DNA of 64,000 nt from Nitrosococcus halophilus Nc 4 (GCF_000024725.1 NC_013960.1:2838001-2902000); one strand, 5' to 3'. Positions 40,133-48,763 are shown, counted from the first letter of the stretch. Made by a program: numbers and translations. Notes: generated by a model from the sequence alone, not told the origin.

Positions 40133-40789
40133 ATGTTTACCGGGATCATCAGGGCGGTTGGGACGGTAGTGGCATTGCAACGCAAGGGGAGTGAGGCCGC
40201 CCTTCGCATCGATAGCGGTAAACTGGATCTTGCGGAGGTCGGTATTGGGGATAGTATTGCGGTCAGTGGGGTCTGCTTGACGGTGGCTCGGCTCGCCAAC
40301 CAGGTTTTTGACTTTGATGTTTCCCAAGAGACCCTGTCTCGCACCGTATTGGGGAAGTTGCAGCCTGGCGAGGGGGTCAATCTGGAACCGGCCCTGACCC
40401 TCAAAGATCATCTCGGCGGACATTTGACCAGTGGCCACTGTGATGGCGTAGGGAGGGTGGTCGAGCGCACCTCAGTGGGAGAAAGTGTGCGTTTTTCTAT
40501 CCGCGCCCCGGCAGGCCTTGCCAAGTACATCGCCGAGAAAGGCTCCATTGGGGTCGATGGTGTGAGCTTGACTGTCAACGGGGTGAAGGGAAATCTCTTT
40601 GAGGTCAATATTATTCCCCATACCCTGCAAGCCACCACCTTGAATGAATACCGTCCGGGACGGGAGGTGAATTTGGAGGTGGACCTTTTGGCCCGTTATT
40701 TGGAGCGTTTATTACTGGGTGACTCGGCCGCCACCACCCGGCCAAGTCTCGATGAGGCCTTTCTGGCCCGTTACGGTTTTAGCAAGTAA
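40133..40789 (+). CDS. ribE: Riboflavin synthase alpha subunit
   Basis: This enzyme dismutates two 6,7-dimethyl-8-ribityllumazine molecules to riboflavin. The two tandem lumazine-binding barrels are visible (MFTGIIRAVGTVVALQRKGS with SGVCLTVARL, then GHLTSGHCDGVGRVV with DGVSLTVNGV). 218 residues, typical. It sits between ribD and ribBA, with a one-base-scale gap to the latter's upstream codons. ribH, encoding lumazine synthase, is not in the window. Confidence 0.95.
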   Translation: MFTGIIRAVGTVVALQRKGSEAALRIDSGKLDLAEVGIGDSIAVSGVCLTVARLANQVFDFDVSQETLSRTVLGKLQPGEGVNLEPALTLKDHLGGHLTSGHCDGVGRVVERTSVGESVRFSIRAPAGLAKYIAEKGSIGVDGVSLTVNGVKGNLFEVNIIPHTLQATTLNEYRPGREVNLEVDLLARYLERLLLGDSAATTRPSLDEAFLARYGFSK

Positions 40790-40795
40790 TTGATT

Positions 40796-41902
40796 ATGCC
40801 TTTAAGCGAAATAGAAGCCATCATCCAGGATCTCCGGGAAGGAAAGATGGTGATCCTGATGGACGATGAGGACCGGGAGAATGAGGGGGATCTGATCATG
40901 GCGGCCTCCCAAGTGAAAGCCCCGGATATTAACTTTATGGCCCGCTATGGACGGGGGCTGATTTGTTTGACCCTGACCGAGGAGCGCTGCCGCCAATTGC
41001 GGCTGCCCTTGATGGTGTCAGATAGCAACGCCAAACACAGTACCAATTTTACCCTTTCCATTGAGGCGGCAACGGGGGTCACTACAGGTATTTCCGCCGC
41101 GGATCGAGCCCGGACCGTGCAAGTGGCGGTGGCCCCGGAGGCTAGACCCGAGGATCTGATCCAACCGGGCCATATTTTTCCCCTCATGGCCCGGCCGGGG
41201 GGCGTGCTCACCCGGGCTGGCCACACCGAGGCGGGCTGTGATTTGGCGCGACTGGCGGGTCTTGAACCGGCGGCGGTGATTGTTGAAATCCTCAATGAAG
41301 ATGGGACCATGGCCCGTCGCCCGGATCTGGAAGTCTTTGCCGAGCGCCACGGCTTGAAATTGGGCACTATTGCCGATCTGATTCGTTATCGTCTGGAGCA
41401 TGAGCGGTCTGTGGCCCGGGTGGCGGAGTGCGCCTTGCCCACGGAACAGGGGCTGTTCCGTCTTTTGGCCTACCAGGATCTAGTGGATCAGCAACTCCAT
41501 CTGGCCTTGGTCAAGGGGGAACTCCATCCGGAAGAGCCCACCTTGGTGCGGGTTCACATGGCCGATACCCTTTGCGATATTCTCCAAGTACGGCGTGGCG
41601 ATTGCGGCTGGCCCCTGAATGATGCCATGAATCGCATTGCGCAGGCGGGTACCGGGGTGGTGGTGATCCTCCGCCGGCAGGAGTCTCCTAGGGATCTGAT
41701 GCAGCGCATTCAAGACTATCAGTTGGAGGATCAAGGGGTGCGCCTGCCCCGGCAGGAGCCCTCCAGCGACTTGCGGACCTATGGAGTCGGCGCCCAGATT
41801 CTGACCGATTTGGGGATACGAAAGATGCAGGTCATGGGCGCCCCCCGGCGGATGCACGGACTGGCGGGTTTTGGCCTGGAAGTGGTGGAATATGTCACTT
41901 GA
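40796..41902 (+). CDS. ribBA: DHBP synthase RibB fused to a degenerate RibA-like domain (RibBX type)
   Basis: Residues 1-200 are 3,4-dihydroxy-2-butanone-4-phosphate synthase with the metal site [34 protein letters not shown] and [17 protein letters not shown]. Residues 205-368 look like GTP cyclohydrolase II, but the zinc motif has decayed: where active enzymes have HSEC...RCDC, this protein reads [11 protein letters not shown] and RRGDCG, losing two of the three zinc cysteines. It is therefore probably only a RibB with a structural or regulatory tail, and a separate RibA would be needed elsewhere. The ATG at 40796 is preferred over TTG at 40790. Confidence 0.92.
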   Translation: MPLSEIEAIIQDLREGKMVILMDDEDRENEGDLIMAASQVKAPDINFMARYGRGLICLTLTEERCRQLRLPLMVSDSNAKHSTNFTLSIEAATGVTTGISAADRARTVQVAVAPEARPEDLIQPGHIFPLMARPGGVLTRAGHTEAGCDLARLAGLEPAAVIVEILNEDGTMARRPDLEVFAERHGLKLGTIADLIRYRLEHERSVARVAECALPTEQGLFRLLAYQDLVDQQLHLALVKGELHPEEPTLVRVHMADTLCDILQVRRGDCGWPLNDAMNRIAQAGTGVVVILRRQESPRDLMQRIQDYQLEDQGVRLPRQEPSSDLRTYGVGAQILTDLGIRKMQVMGAPRRMHGLAGFGLEVVEYVT

Positions 41903-41921
41903 CTCTTTTGCAGGGAGCGAA

Positions 41922-42524
41922 ATGGGAGACAAAGGGACTCTTCAAAGGGAAGTCCAAGGATGGATTGCTGGCGTGGACGAGGTGGGCCGGGGTCCCTTAG
42001 CCGGTCCGGTTGTCGCCGCGGCGGTGATTCTGGATCCGGGGCACCCCATCGCCGGAGTGAAGGACTCCAAGCAGTTGACGCCTCTGGCGCGGGAGCGTTT
42101 AGCCGCACTCATTCAAGCCCAGGCTGTGGCCTGGGCCTTAGGGCGGGCTGAAGTAGAAGAGATCGAACAGCTCAATATCTTTTGGGCCAGCCTGCTAGCC
42201 ATGGAGCGGGCCGTTGCGGCCCTTTCAGAGGCCCCCTCCCTGGTTCTCGTGGATGGCAAGCACTGTCCCCCTGCCGCCTGCCCGGTGCGGGCCGTGGTCA
42301 AGGGAGACCAAAAGGTTATGGCTATCGCCGCCGCCTCCATCGTGGCCAAAGTGGCCCGGGATGCGGAGATGGTTGCATTGGAGAAACGTTATCCCGGTTA
42401 TGGTTTTGGCACTCACAAAGGCTATCCGACCCGGGCCCATTTGGCTGCCCTGGAAAAGTTAGGTCCCTGTCCTATCCACCGCCGCTCCTTTCGAGCAGTG
42501 AAGGAAATAGCATTTCTCGTTTAA
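41922..42524 (+). CDS. rnhB: Ribonuclease HII
   Basis: RNase HII removes ribonucleotides misincorporated into DNA. The catalytic acidic residues lie in [20 protein letters not shown] and VDGKHCPPA, with the [14 protein letters not shown] segment and [15 protein letters not shown] also conserved. I chose ATG 41922 (200 aa, as in E. coli) because GGGAG sits four bases before it; ATG 41892, inside the ribBA stop region, would add ten residues. It overlaps or closely follows ribBA and is probably co-transcribed. Confidence 0.94.
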   Translation: MGDKGTLQREVQGWIAGVDEVGRGPLAGPVVAAAVILDPGHPIAGVKDSKQLTPLARERLAALIQAQAVAWALGRAEVEEIEQLNIFWASLLAMERAVAALSEAPSLVLVDGKHCPPAACPVRAVVKGDQKVMAIAAASIVAKVARDAEMVALEKRYPGYGFGTHKGYPTRAHLAALEKLGPCPIHRRSFRAVKEIAFLV

Positions 42525-42721
42525 ATGAGACCTCGGAAGCCGTTGGAAAATTCTTTTAGGGTGGATTATGCAGGGAAAACTCACCGCTGCTCACTAATTC
42601 TCATAAAACAAAAAAGCTAACCAAGTTAGTTGATTGTCAGCCTACCTCAAAATTGGTGATCTTGTGTAACCGATTGAATAACGCCGCTTCTCAAAATTTC
42701 ATGCGTTAGCCCTGGATAAAG

Positions 42722-42741
42722 CCCCAGTTTCCCAGCTGGGG
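42722..42741 (-). terminator. Possible terminator of the 42799 gene
   Basis: On the minus strand CCCCAG pairs with CTGGGG across an eight-base loop, followed by CTTTAT. It lies 58 bases beyond the stop codon of the minus-strand gene that ends at 42799. The T-run is short, so this is tentative. Confidence 0.3.
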
Positions 42742-42798
42742 TTCCATCGTTTATAGTCCTGTAACTTTATCACGACTTCCCTGCCTTGGGTTCGCCGA

Positions 42799-43176
42799 TC
42801 ACTGACTCTCTTCTTTAGGTATTTGCCAGATCGAGGTGTCTGCTAGATCGAAGACGGCCACAATATGGCGCGTATTTATTGAAGTGTCTGTCCTGGAGGT
42901 TGGCGAGCAGAGAAGCTTAACCCCCTTCCAGGAATCAGGCAAATATTCGACGCGGAACTGCCTATGTTCAAGCATCTCAACGTCAATCCATACATCACCG
43001 TTGGCAGCCTGCCTTACCTTATTAATGTGCTCAATTCCTAGCATCTGCCCGGTATCCAGCAGAACGCCAAAAAACCACGTGTCGTTCATCATCCTCTCAA
43101 TAAACCAGGCTGGTAGAAGTTCCTCAGCCTTTGCGACCTCTGTAGCCCTTGTTACGTTGTCTTCGTCTAGACTCAT
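42799..43176 (-). CDS. Unrecognised 125-residue protein
   Basis: A small soluble protein (MSLDEDNVTRATEVAKAEEL start) with a predominantly beta second half: WFFGVLLDTGQMLGIEHINK, DVWIDVEMLEHRQFRV, RHIVAVFDLADTSIW. There is no signal peptide or known motif. A good AGAGGA ribosome site precedes the ATG, and tandem 12-base repeats lie 28-51 bases upstream, consistent with a regulated gene. It is in an accessory region and may be a remnant of a toxin-antitoxin or phage module. No function is proposed. Confidence 0.5.
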   Translation of the reverse strand: MSLDEDNVTRATEVAKAEELLPAWFIERMMNDTWFFGVLLDTGQMLGIEHINKVRQAANGDVWIDVEMLEHRQFRVEYLPDSWKGVKLLCSPTSRTDTSINTRHIVAVFDLADTSIWQIPKEESQ

Positions 43177-43203
43177 TGGGGGTATTCCTCTTTATAAAAA
43201 TTT

Positions 43204-43227
43204 TATCGTTTATACTATCGTTTATAC
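43204..43227. repeat. Tandem 12-bp direct repeats upstream of the 42799 gene
   Basis: TATCGTTTATAC occurs twice head to tail (43204-43215 and 43216-43227) and starts a third time. It lies in the expected promoter zone of the minus-strand gene starting at 43176. Such in-phase repeats are typical operator sites for dimeric repressors. Confidence 0.5.
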
Positions 43228-43404
43228 TACAGCTATAAGCTGGGTTTATAATCTTTTGTACGCTCCTTCCTTCTATAAGGGTGCTTAAGATAGTCTAGCC
43301 ACTTCACATTGCCGCGGGTCACCTGCCGTTTATCTCCAGGAACTTCATTAAAGTCTAGGAGGCAAAGCAGCATTCGTTATTCAGAGCTTCCTCAGGTAAA
43401 ACGC

Positions 43405-44109
43405 ATGAATGAGACCGATTTAATCTCCGGGTTCAATGAACCCTTTAGTGCTTTAAGCCATCTGCTGGGCGCTGGCGTGTTTTTGTTATTGTCCTTTCCT
43501 CTATTGAGATTAGGCTGGGGAAATCTTCCGAAATTGATGGCATTGGGGGTTTTCGCTTTGGCCAGTGTGTTTATGCTCTCTGTAAGTGGGATCTATCATG
43601 GGCTATCTCCCAAAGGGAGCATTTTGCAGCGACTTGATCATTCGGCAATATTTATTTTAATCGTGGGCACAATGACTCCTATCCACCAAATGTTGTTCCA
43701 AGGGGTTATGCGCTGGGGGTGGCTGCTGCTGGTGTGGCTGATCGCGATAACGGCCCTAACCCTTAAAAATATGTTTTTTACTTCCTTTCCAGAAGGGTGG
43801 GGGCTAGCCTTGTTTTTGGGCCTCGGGTGGCTTGGAGCGGTCTCTGTAGGGATACTCTGGTATCGAAAAGGCAGCGCCTTCATCAAGCCATTACTCGTTG
43901 GAGGCTTGGCCTACACCGTAGGCGCCATTTTAGAATTTGCTGGGCAGCCGCTTTTTCTTCGTGAGATCTTGGGGCCACACGAGTTATTTCACCTGGCGGT
44001 ACTAATAGGGTTAGGCTTTCATTGGAAGTTTATTCATACCATGGCGCGTAGGGATAATCTTTCTACCTCAAGGCCGAATAGAAGGAAATGGCGCGCCATG
44101 GCCCCGTGA
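43405..44109 (+). CDS. Hemolysin III family (PAQR-like) membrane protein
   Basis: A 234-residue seven-helix inner-membrane protein of the HlyIII/PAQR superfamily. The hallmark residues are present: NEPFSALSHLLGAGVF, SGIYHGLSPKGSILQRLDHS (Ser, His and Asp of the metal site) and HELFHLAVLIGLGFHWKFIH near the C-terminus. PAQR members in animals have zinc-dependent ceramidase-like sites; the bacterial role is unknown and the hemolysin name is historical. I chose ATG 43405 because the family starts here; upstream codons to 43309 look noncoding. Confidence 0.88.
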   Translation: MNETDLISGFNEPFSALSHLLGAGVFLLLSFPLLRLGWGNLPKLMALGVFALASVFMLSVSGIYHGLSPKGSILQRLDHSAIFILIVGTMTPIHQMLFQGVMRWGWLLLVWLIAITALTLKNMFFTSFPEGWGLALFLGLGWLGAVSVGILWYRKGSAFIKPLLVGGLAYTVGAILEFAGQPLFLREILGPHELFHLAVLIGLGFHWKFIHTMARRDNLSTSRPNRRKWRAMAP

Positions 44110-44119
44110 ACAATGACGC

Positions 44120-44193
44120 CTCAATCCAGTGCTAGCGGGAATCCGCTCAACCGCTCCTTGCTTGAGCTCCGGGGTGTACTTTTGTTTTGCCAT
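44120..44193 (-). pseudogene. IS3-type transposase OrfA stub
   Basis: A minus-strand frame opens MAKQKYTPELKQGAVERI, the standard start of IS3-family OrfA helix-turn-helix proteins, with GAGTGAGG upstream as ribosome site. It loses similarity after about 20 codons. Only the 5' stub of the element remains between hlyIII and nhaA. Confidence 0.5.
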
Positions 44194-44237
44194 CATTCAC
44201 CTCACTCTCTGCTCGTTTCTATTCTATCTTAGTGAGG

Positions 44238-45593
44238 CTACTTTCTACGAGCAGACCAGGTGCTCAACAGCACAATACCCGCCAGCGCAGAAAAAACCGA
44301 GGCGGACAAAATGCCTATTTTGGCGGCGTTGATGAGACTGGGGCTGAAAGCCAGGTTGGCAATAAACAGCGCCATCGTGAAGCCGATGCCTGCGAGGAGG
44401 CCACCGGCAGTCAGCAACACCCAGTTGAGATCCGGAGGACGTATCGCCATGCCCGTGTGCACAGCCAGCCAACTGAAGATCAAGACTCCTAGCGGTTTGC
44501 CCAGCGCGAATCCCACAAATACAGCCAGGGTGACGGCGTTTTCCAACCCGGCGAAAGCGAGGGGCACTCCAGCATTGGCAAATGCAAAAAGCGGCATGAT
44601 CACGAATCCAACCCAGGGGTGCAATATCATCTCAAGCCGCTCAACTGGCGACAGCGCTTCACGCGCCGCAACCTCCGCCATTCGTAATGCCTTGCGATCC
44701 TCAGAGTCACCACTCCAGTGATCGCCGGGTGGATACGCCTCCACGCGATCCAAAATGGCATGCAAACGCTCGTCGCTCACCCATCTGCGGGTCGGCGCCA
44801 TTAAGCCGAGGATGATGCCGGTCACGGTGGCATGGATCCCGGAGATATCCACTGCGATCCAGATCAACCCTCCCCCTATAAAATAGATCGCCATGCTACG
44901 GACGCCGAGCAGCGCTATGGCGCGCACGATAACGATACCCATGGCAGCTAGAGCGAGCGCCTTCCAACTGATGTGACTACTGTAGCCAATAGCTACCACC
45001 AGAATAGCGCCGATATCGTCAATAATGGCCAGGGACAGCATGAACACTCGCAGACTCTGGGGAATGCGCGACCCTAACAGCGCCAGACAACCGATGACAA
45101 AGGCGGTGTCGGTGGCCATCACCGTGCCCCAACCATTCTGGCCGGGTTGGCCTAACTGGAGCATCAAGTAGAAGAGAGCAGGCACGAGCATACCACCCAA
45201 GGCCGCCATAATAGACAGCGCGGCCAGACGTGGATTGCGCAATTCGCCAAACACCAGTTCCCGTTTGAGTTCCAGGGCGACAAGAAAAAAGAACAGGGTC
45301 ATTAAAGCGTCGTTGATCCATTCACGCAGCGAACGGGTGAATTCCAATGGGCCGATCTGAAGACCCACCGGCGTTTCCCAAACCTCTAGGAAAGGATGGC
45401 TCCATAAGGAGTTGGATAGCACCAACGCCGACAGGGTAAACAGTAGAAGCACCAAACCCGCCATGGACTCGATGCGCAAGAATCGGGCAATGGGCTTGGT
45501 CAACCAATCAATGCGTTCCTGGGGGAGCAGGGAAGTTTGTTTGTTAATCGGCGAGCCTTTCCTCATCTTTTCTGCCATCGAATGGGGGTCCAT
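44238..45593 (-). CDS. nhaA: Na+/H+ antiporter NhaA
   Basis: NhaA exports sodium in exchange for protons across the inner membrane. About twelve hydrophobic helices are visible, with the discontinuous-helix motif WGTVMATDTAFVIGCLALLG and the essential twin aspartates in LAIIDDIGAILVVAIGYSS. About 450 residues is slightly longer than E. coli (388) owing to a longer loop (EDRKALRMAEVAAREALSPV). Start is chosen at ATG 45593; ATG 45578 is possible. IS element B begins about 13 bases upstream, so the original promoter has been displaced. A sodium antiporter would fit a marine or halotolerant host. Confidence 0.93.
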   Translation of the reverse strand: MDPHSMAEKMRKGSPINKQTSLLPQERIDWLTKPIARFLRIESMAGLVLLLFTLSALVLSNSLWSHPFLEVWETPVGLQIGPLEFTRSLREWINDALMTLFFFLVALELKRELVFGELRNPRLAALSIMAALGGMLVPALFYLMLQLGQPGQNGWGTVMATDTAFVIGCLALLGSRIPQSLRVFMLSLAIIDDIGAILVVAIGYSSHISWKALALAAMGIVIVRAIALLGVRSMAIYFIGGGLIWIAVDISGIHATVTGIILGLMAPTRRWVSDERLHAILDRVEAYPPGDHWSGDSEDRKALRMAEVAAREALSPVERLEMILHPWVGFVIMPLFAFANAGVPLAFAGLENAVTLAVFVGFALGKPLGVLIFSWLAVHTGMAIRPPDLNWVLLTAGGLLAGIGFTMALFIANLAFSPSLINAAKIGILSASVFSALAGIVLLSTWSARRK

Positions 45594-45605
45594 TTTCAGA
45601 ATGCA

Positions 45606-46511
45606 TTGAAGGAGCACAAGGAAGTGCGACGCCCCCCCAGCGAGAGTGCGCAGCTTGCGGAGCCGCGAGCGCGAGGGTCAGGATGACTTGCGTTTCGCGT
45701 AGTTGCCCAGCACGGTTTCAACCAAGTTTGATAGCGTTCGGTTTTCCCTCTTAGCCAACTTTTGAAGTTGCTTTTTGAGATCGGCATCAACCCGTACATT
45801 TAAATATTCCCTTGCCATTGCTGTTAAAGCCCTGTTGTATTACGATTGGGATATGGTAACGCAACGGGCCTACAAATTCAGGTTTTACCCAACGCCCCAG
45901 CAAAAGCGGCAATTGGCTATTGAATTCGGCCATGCTCGCTATGTGTGGAATTGGGCGTTGGAGGCCCGAACGAAGGCGTATAAAGAGGATGGCGAGTCGC
46001 TGAATACGATAAGCCTCAGTCGCCAATTGACGGTACTTAAAAAGACGGCGTGCCCCTGGCTGAGTGAAGCCACCGCCGGTTGCCATACCCAGAAATTGCG
46101 AGACCAAGATACAGCCTTTAAGCATTTCTTTGCCGGTCGAGCGAAATACCCACGATTTAAGAAGCGTCATCAGACTCAATCGGTACGCTATCAACTCGAT
46201 CAACGCCATGTGGCGAAGAACTTCAACGCCGAAAACCAACGGTTGAAACTGCCCAAGCTTGGGGCACTGAAGATCAAGTGGTCTCGGAATGTGGGCGGTA
46301 TCCCTAAAATGGTGACAGTGAGTAAAGACCCCGCTGGCCGTTATTTCGTCAGCATGGCCTGCGAGGTGGAGATTACGGCGCTGCCTACCCGCAAGAATGC
46401 GATTGGGGTGGATGTGGGCGTCAAGGATGTGGTGGTGACCTCTAGCGGGGATAAGTCCGGCGCGCCTAAATACACTTACCAGTACGCACGGCAATTGAAA
46501 ATGGCGCAGCC
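45606..46511 (+). mobile_element. IS200/IS605-type (tnpB-only) element B, truncated
   Basis: A relative of element A in the opposite orientation. The left end starts near TTGAAGGAG at 45606, matching CTCCTTCAA of element A. It carries the RHH microgene and the 5' two thirds of tnpB. Similarity to element A stops at about 46511, before the right end. About 37 unrelated bases and then an IS256-family copy follow. Confidence 0.65.
45678..45818 (-). CDS. RHH (CopG-like) microprotein divergent from truncated tnpB
   Basis: A 46-codon gene: MAREYLNVRVDADLKKQLQK then LAKRENRTLSNLVETVLGNY. It is a ribbon-helix-helix protein clearly homologous to that of element A, and the distance to the tnpB start is again 35 bases. 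The helical core LAKRENRTLSNLVETVL is identical in the two copies, although the DNA differs at many third positions, which suggests selection for the protein. Likely a DNA-binding regulator of the element. Confidence 0.75.
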   Translation of the reverse strand: MAREYLNVRVDADLKKQLQKLAKRENRTLSNLVETVLGNYAKRKSS

Positions 46512-46548
46512 TCGCTTTCTGAGTGCGAGACTATTCAAGAGTTCATGC
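45853..46548 (+). pseudogene. TnpB-type nuclease gene, 3' truncated
   Basis: The frame starts MVTQRAYKFRFYPTPQQKRQ and is intact through the first RuvC motif (NAIGVDVGVKDVVVTSSGDK), including the codon that is a stop in element A. After about residue 220 it leaves homology (MAQPRFLSARLFKSS) and reads into an IS256 terminal repeat. The second and third RuvC acidic residues and the zinc finger are missing, so no nuclease activity is expected. Confidence 0.85.
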
Positions 46549-47864
46549 GAGGGTGTCAAGTTTTTTGTGTAACTAATTTTCACTTGGGCATCCGCTCAGC
46601 GAAGAGGATGACGAATTGATTGAGGGCGGCCTTCCAGTCCCGAATGGGTTGAGTCCATTTTTTGGTGATATTGTTCAGGGCCAGATAGAGCACCTTGAAA
46701 ATGGCTTCATCCGTGGGGAAAGCGCCCCGGTTTTTCAAGACTTTTCGTAGTGAATAGTTCAAGGATTCGATGGCGTTGGTGGTATAAATGGCTCGCCGGA
46801 TCTGGGGTGGGTAATCAAAGAAGACCGTCAGCCGTGACCAATCGGCCCGCCAGCTGGGGCTGATGGCCGGATATGTCTCATCCCAACGCGCTGAGAAGCG
46901 CTCTAGGGCCTGTTCGGCCTCGGCCAGGGTCGCGGCGCCATAGATGGCCCGCAGGTCGGCCGCCACGGCCCGGCGCTGTTTCCAGGGGACATACTTCAGC
47001 GAGCCGCGCACCTTGTGCACGATGCACAGCTGAACCTGGGCCTGTGGAAACACCGCCTCGATGGCCTCAGGCAGGCCCTTGAGCCCGTCCACGCAGGCAA
47101 TAAAGCAATCCTCGACCCCCCGGTTTTTCAGCTCATTGAATACCGACAGCCAGAATTTAGCCCCTTCGTTTTCACTCATCCACATCCCTAACAGCTCTTT
47201 CTCTCCCTCTAGATTGACCCCCAGGGCTAAGTACACTGCTTTCGTTTTCACCATGCCCTCCTGGCGTGATTTCACAAACAAGGCATCAAAATATAGGATG
47301 GGATAGACGGCCGATAGGGGCCGGCTTTGCCAGGCCCGCACCTCCTCCAACACCGCATCGGTCACCTGGGAAATCAGCGCCGGGGAGACCTCCACCCCAT
47401 AGAGCTCTTCCAGCTGCGCCTCAATCTCTCGGGTCGAGAGCCCCCGGGCATACAGCGCTAGCACCTTCTCATCAAAGCCCTCCAGCCGACGCTGACGTTT
47501 CTTGACCAATTGCGGCTCAAAATTCCCATTGCGGTCCCGTGGCACCTCGATTTCCAATTGCCCCGCCTCGCTCTGAACCCGCTTCTTGCTCTTGCCGTTG
47601 CGGCTGTTGCCACTGCCCCGACCTTCCTGAGCATGGGGCGCGTACCCTAGGTGCTCAGTCAGCTCAGCCTCCAAAACCCGCTCCACCAAGCGCTTGCTCA
47701 GCTGCTTCAATAACCCATGCTCGCCCAGAACCTCTTTCGGGCTATTGCACTCCTTCAGAAGTTCATCCAGCAACTCATCGGTCTTTTTTTCAATACTGGT
47801 CATCAGTGCTTTCTCCTTGTTGTTAATTACAGATCACCAGTTACACAGTTATTTGTACACCCCC
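46549..47864 (-). mobile_element. IS256-family element, copy 1
   Basis: A 1316-bp element with imperfect ~26-bp terminal inverted repeats, GAGGGTGT... and GGGGGTGT..., both ending in TGTGTAACT. It contains one transposase gene. It matches copy 2 at 54702 apart from one base noticed (46718 G versus 54871 A). The flanking 8-mers (GTTCATGC on the left, AAAGCTTT on the right) do not match, so no target duplication remains. It joins a tnpB fragment to an unrelated broken gene, which indicates deletion or recombination after insertion. Confidence 0.92.
46580..47803 (-). CDS. IS256-family transposase (copy 1)
   Basis: A 407-residue DDE transposase of the Transposase_mut family. The catalytic residues lie in YPILYFDALFVKSRQEG (Asp), CFIACVDGLKGLPEAIEAVF (Asp) and TNAIESLNYSLRKVLKNRG (Glu). 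The N-terminus carries HLGYAPHAQEGRGSGNSRNG, a conserved family feature. The frame is intact and the protein is identical to that of copy 2, so the element may be active. Confidence 0.95.
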   Translation of the reverse strand: MTSIEKKTDELLDELLKECNSPKEVLGEHGLLKQLSKRLVERVLEAELTEHLGYAPHAQEGRGSGNSRNGKSKKRVQSEAGQLEIEVPRDRNGNFEPQLVKKRQRRLEGFDEKVLALYARGLSTREIEAQLEELYGVEVSPALISQVTDAVLEEVRAWQSRPLSAVYPILYFDALFVKSRQEGMVKTKAVYLALGVNLEGEKELLGMWMSENEGAKFWLSVFNELKNRGVEDCFIACVDGLKGLPEAIEAVFPQAQVQLCIVHKVRGSLKYVPWKQRRAVAADLRAIYGAATLAEAEQALERFSARWDETYPAISPSWRADWSRLTVFFDYPPQIRRAIYTTNAIESLNYSLRKVLKNRGAFPTDEAIFKVLYLALNNITKKWTQPIRDWKAALNQFVILFAERMPK

Positions 47865-48290
47865 AAAGCTTTATTTCGTCGATGCTCAATGTGCCTTCCG
47901 CGCCCCAGCCCTTTTTGCCCTCTGGGATATCCGGGCGGAACTTCTCATAGAGCTTATAGGCCACCTCGGCAAGACGGGTGGTGTCCATCGACCTGGCGAA
48001 ATCCCTCATAGCCTTATAGGCATCATCAAGCGCATCGTCGAACTTTTTTTCCAGATACCGCTGTACGCTCTCCAGATTGATCGGCTTATCTTTGCTCAAC
48101 GCCCGGATGCCTTCATGGGTCTGCTTGGCGGGTTTAATAGATCAATCTTGATGGCTTCTTCTTTGTGCATCCGGCGGCACTTTTCCTTGACCTCCTCGGG
48201 AGCAGGCTCGAATAATCCGAGCCGCTTGCTTTGGAGTAGGAGTTAAGGCCGGCCACTGCCCGGCCAAAGGTCAGCGCCTCATCAGGGTCA
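47865..48290 (-). pseudogene. Frameshifted gene remnant cut by IS256 copy 1
   Basis: Three overlapping pieces on the minus strand make one decayed protein. FDPDEALTFGRAVAGLNSYS comes first (48290 onwards), then after a shift LFEPAPEEVKEKCRRMHKEE and AIKIDLLNP, then after another shift THEGIRALSKDKPINLESVQ with RYLEKKFDDALDDAYKAMRD, ending at the IS terminal repeat at 47864. It is charged, helical and presumably cytoplasmic, possibly a phage-type protein. I do not recognise the family. At least two frameshifts plus the IS truncation make it nonfunctional. Confidence 0.6.
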
Positions 48291-48304
48291 AAACCTAGGC
48301 TATA

Positions 48305-48763
48305 CTATGTCTTTTTATCCCACCTCACTACAACACCATTTTCCAATGTAATACTCAAACCGTATTTGTTGCCACCTTGTTTATCATATTTCCATATCTC
48401 CTTCTTTTTAGTTTTTATAATTCCTTCTTCAATTCTTTCTTCTACTTCCCCTGGATTTCCAAGAGAATCTATTAGCTGATCATATGTCTGACCTTTCCAG
48501 AAACTTCCATTCATAAGTTCTTTTACTAGTTCTTCATCCCTATATTTATTCATTAATTTTTCACGGCGTCTTTTCCTTTTCACCACCTTCCTCCAAATAA
48601 CTATACCGGTTATCACCCCTATCCCAACAACTATAGGAACCCAGCCCACAGATTCACCAATCTCAGCTATTATGTTTATTATTACGTAAGCAGCTAATCC
48701 TACTACTGCTGTTGTTATTATTACCCACAGCACTACCTTCTTCATGCGTCTATCCATACTCAC
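48305..48763 (-). CDS. AT-rich membrane protein with BamE-like tail
   Basis: A 152-residue protein. Two transmembrane helices lie near residues 8-33 (VVLWVIITTAVVGLAAYVII) and 40-58 (WVPIVVGIGVITGIVIW), followed by a basic stretch (RKVVKRKRRREKL). The C-terminal 70 residues (GQTYDQLIDSLGNPGEVEER ... EIWKYDKQGGNKYGLSITLE) resemble the small BamE/SmpA-like fold, with its G-T-Y-x-L start and W-Y strand. Base composition is far more AT-rich than its neighbours, a sign of transfer. Met codons at residues 1, 3 and 7 are all possible starts. Function is unknown. Confidence 0.6.
   Translation of the reverse strand: MSMDRRMKKVVLWVIITTAVVGLAAYVIINIIAEIGESVGWVPIVVGIGVITGIVIWRKVVKRKRRREKLMNKYRDEELVKELMNGSFWKGQTYDQLIDSLGNPGEVEERIEEGIIKTKKKEIWKYDKQGGNKYGLSITLENGVVVRWDKKT

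Noticed and set aside
43204-43227. Possible short CRISPR-like or iteron array
   Set aside because: Only two and a fraction contiguous 12-base units without spacers; no rep gene nearby, so an operator is more likely.
46873-47826. Plus-strand frames opposite the IS256 transposase (and the same set at 55026-55979)
   Set aside because: They duplicate exactly because the IS is duplicated, and are Pro/Ala/Ser-rich antisense shadows.
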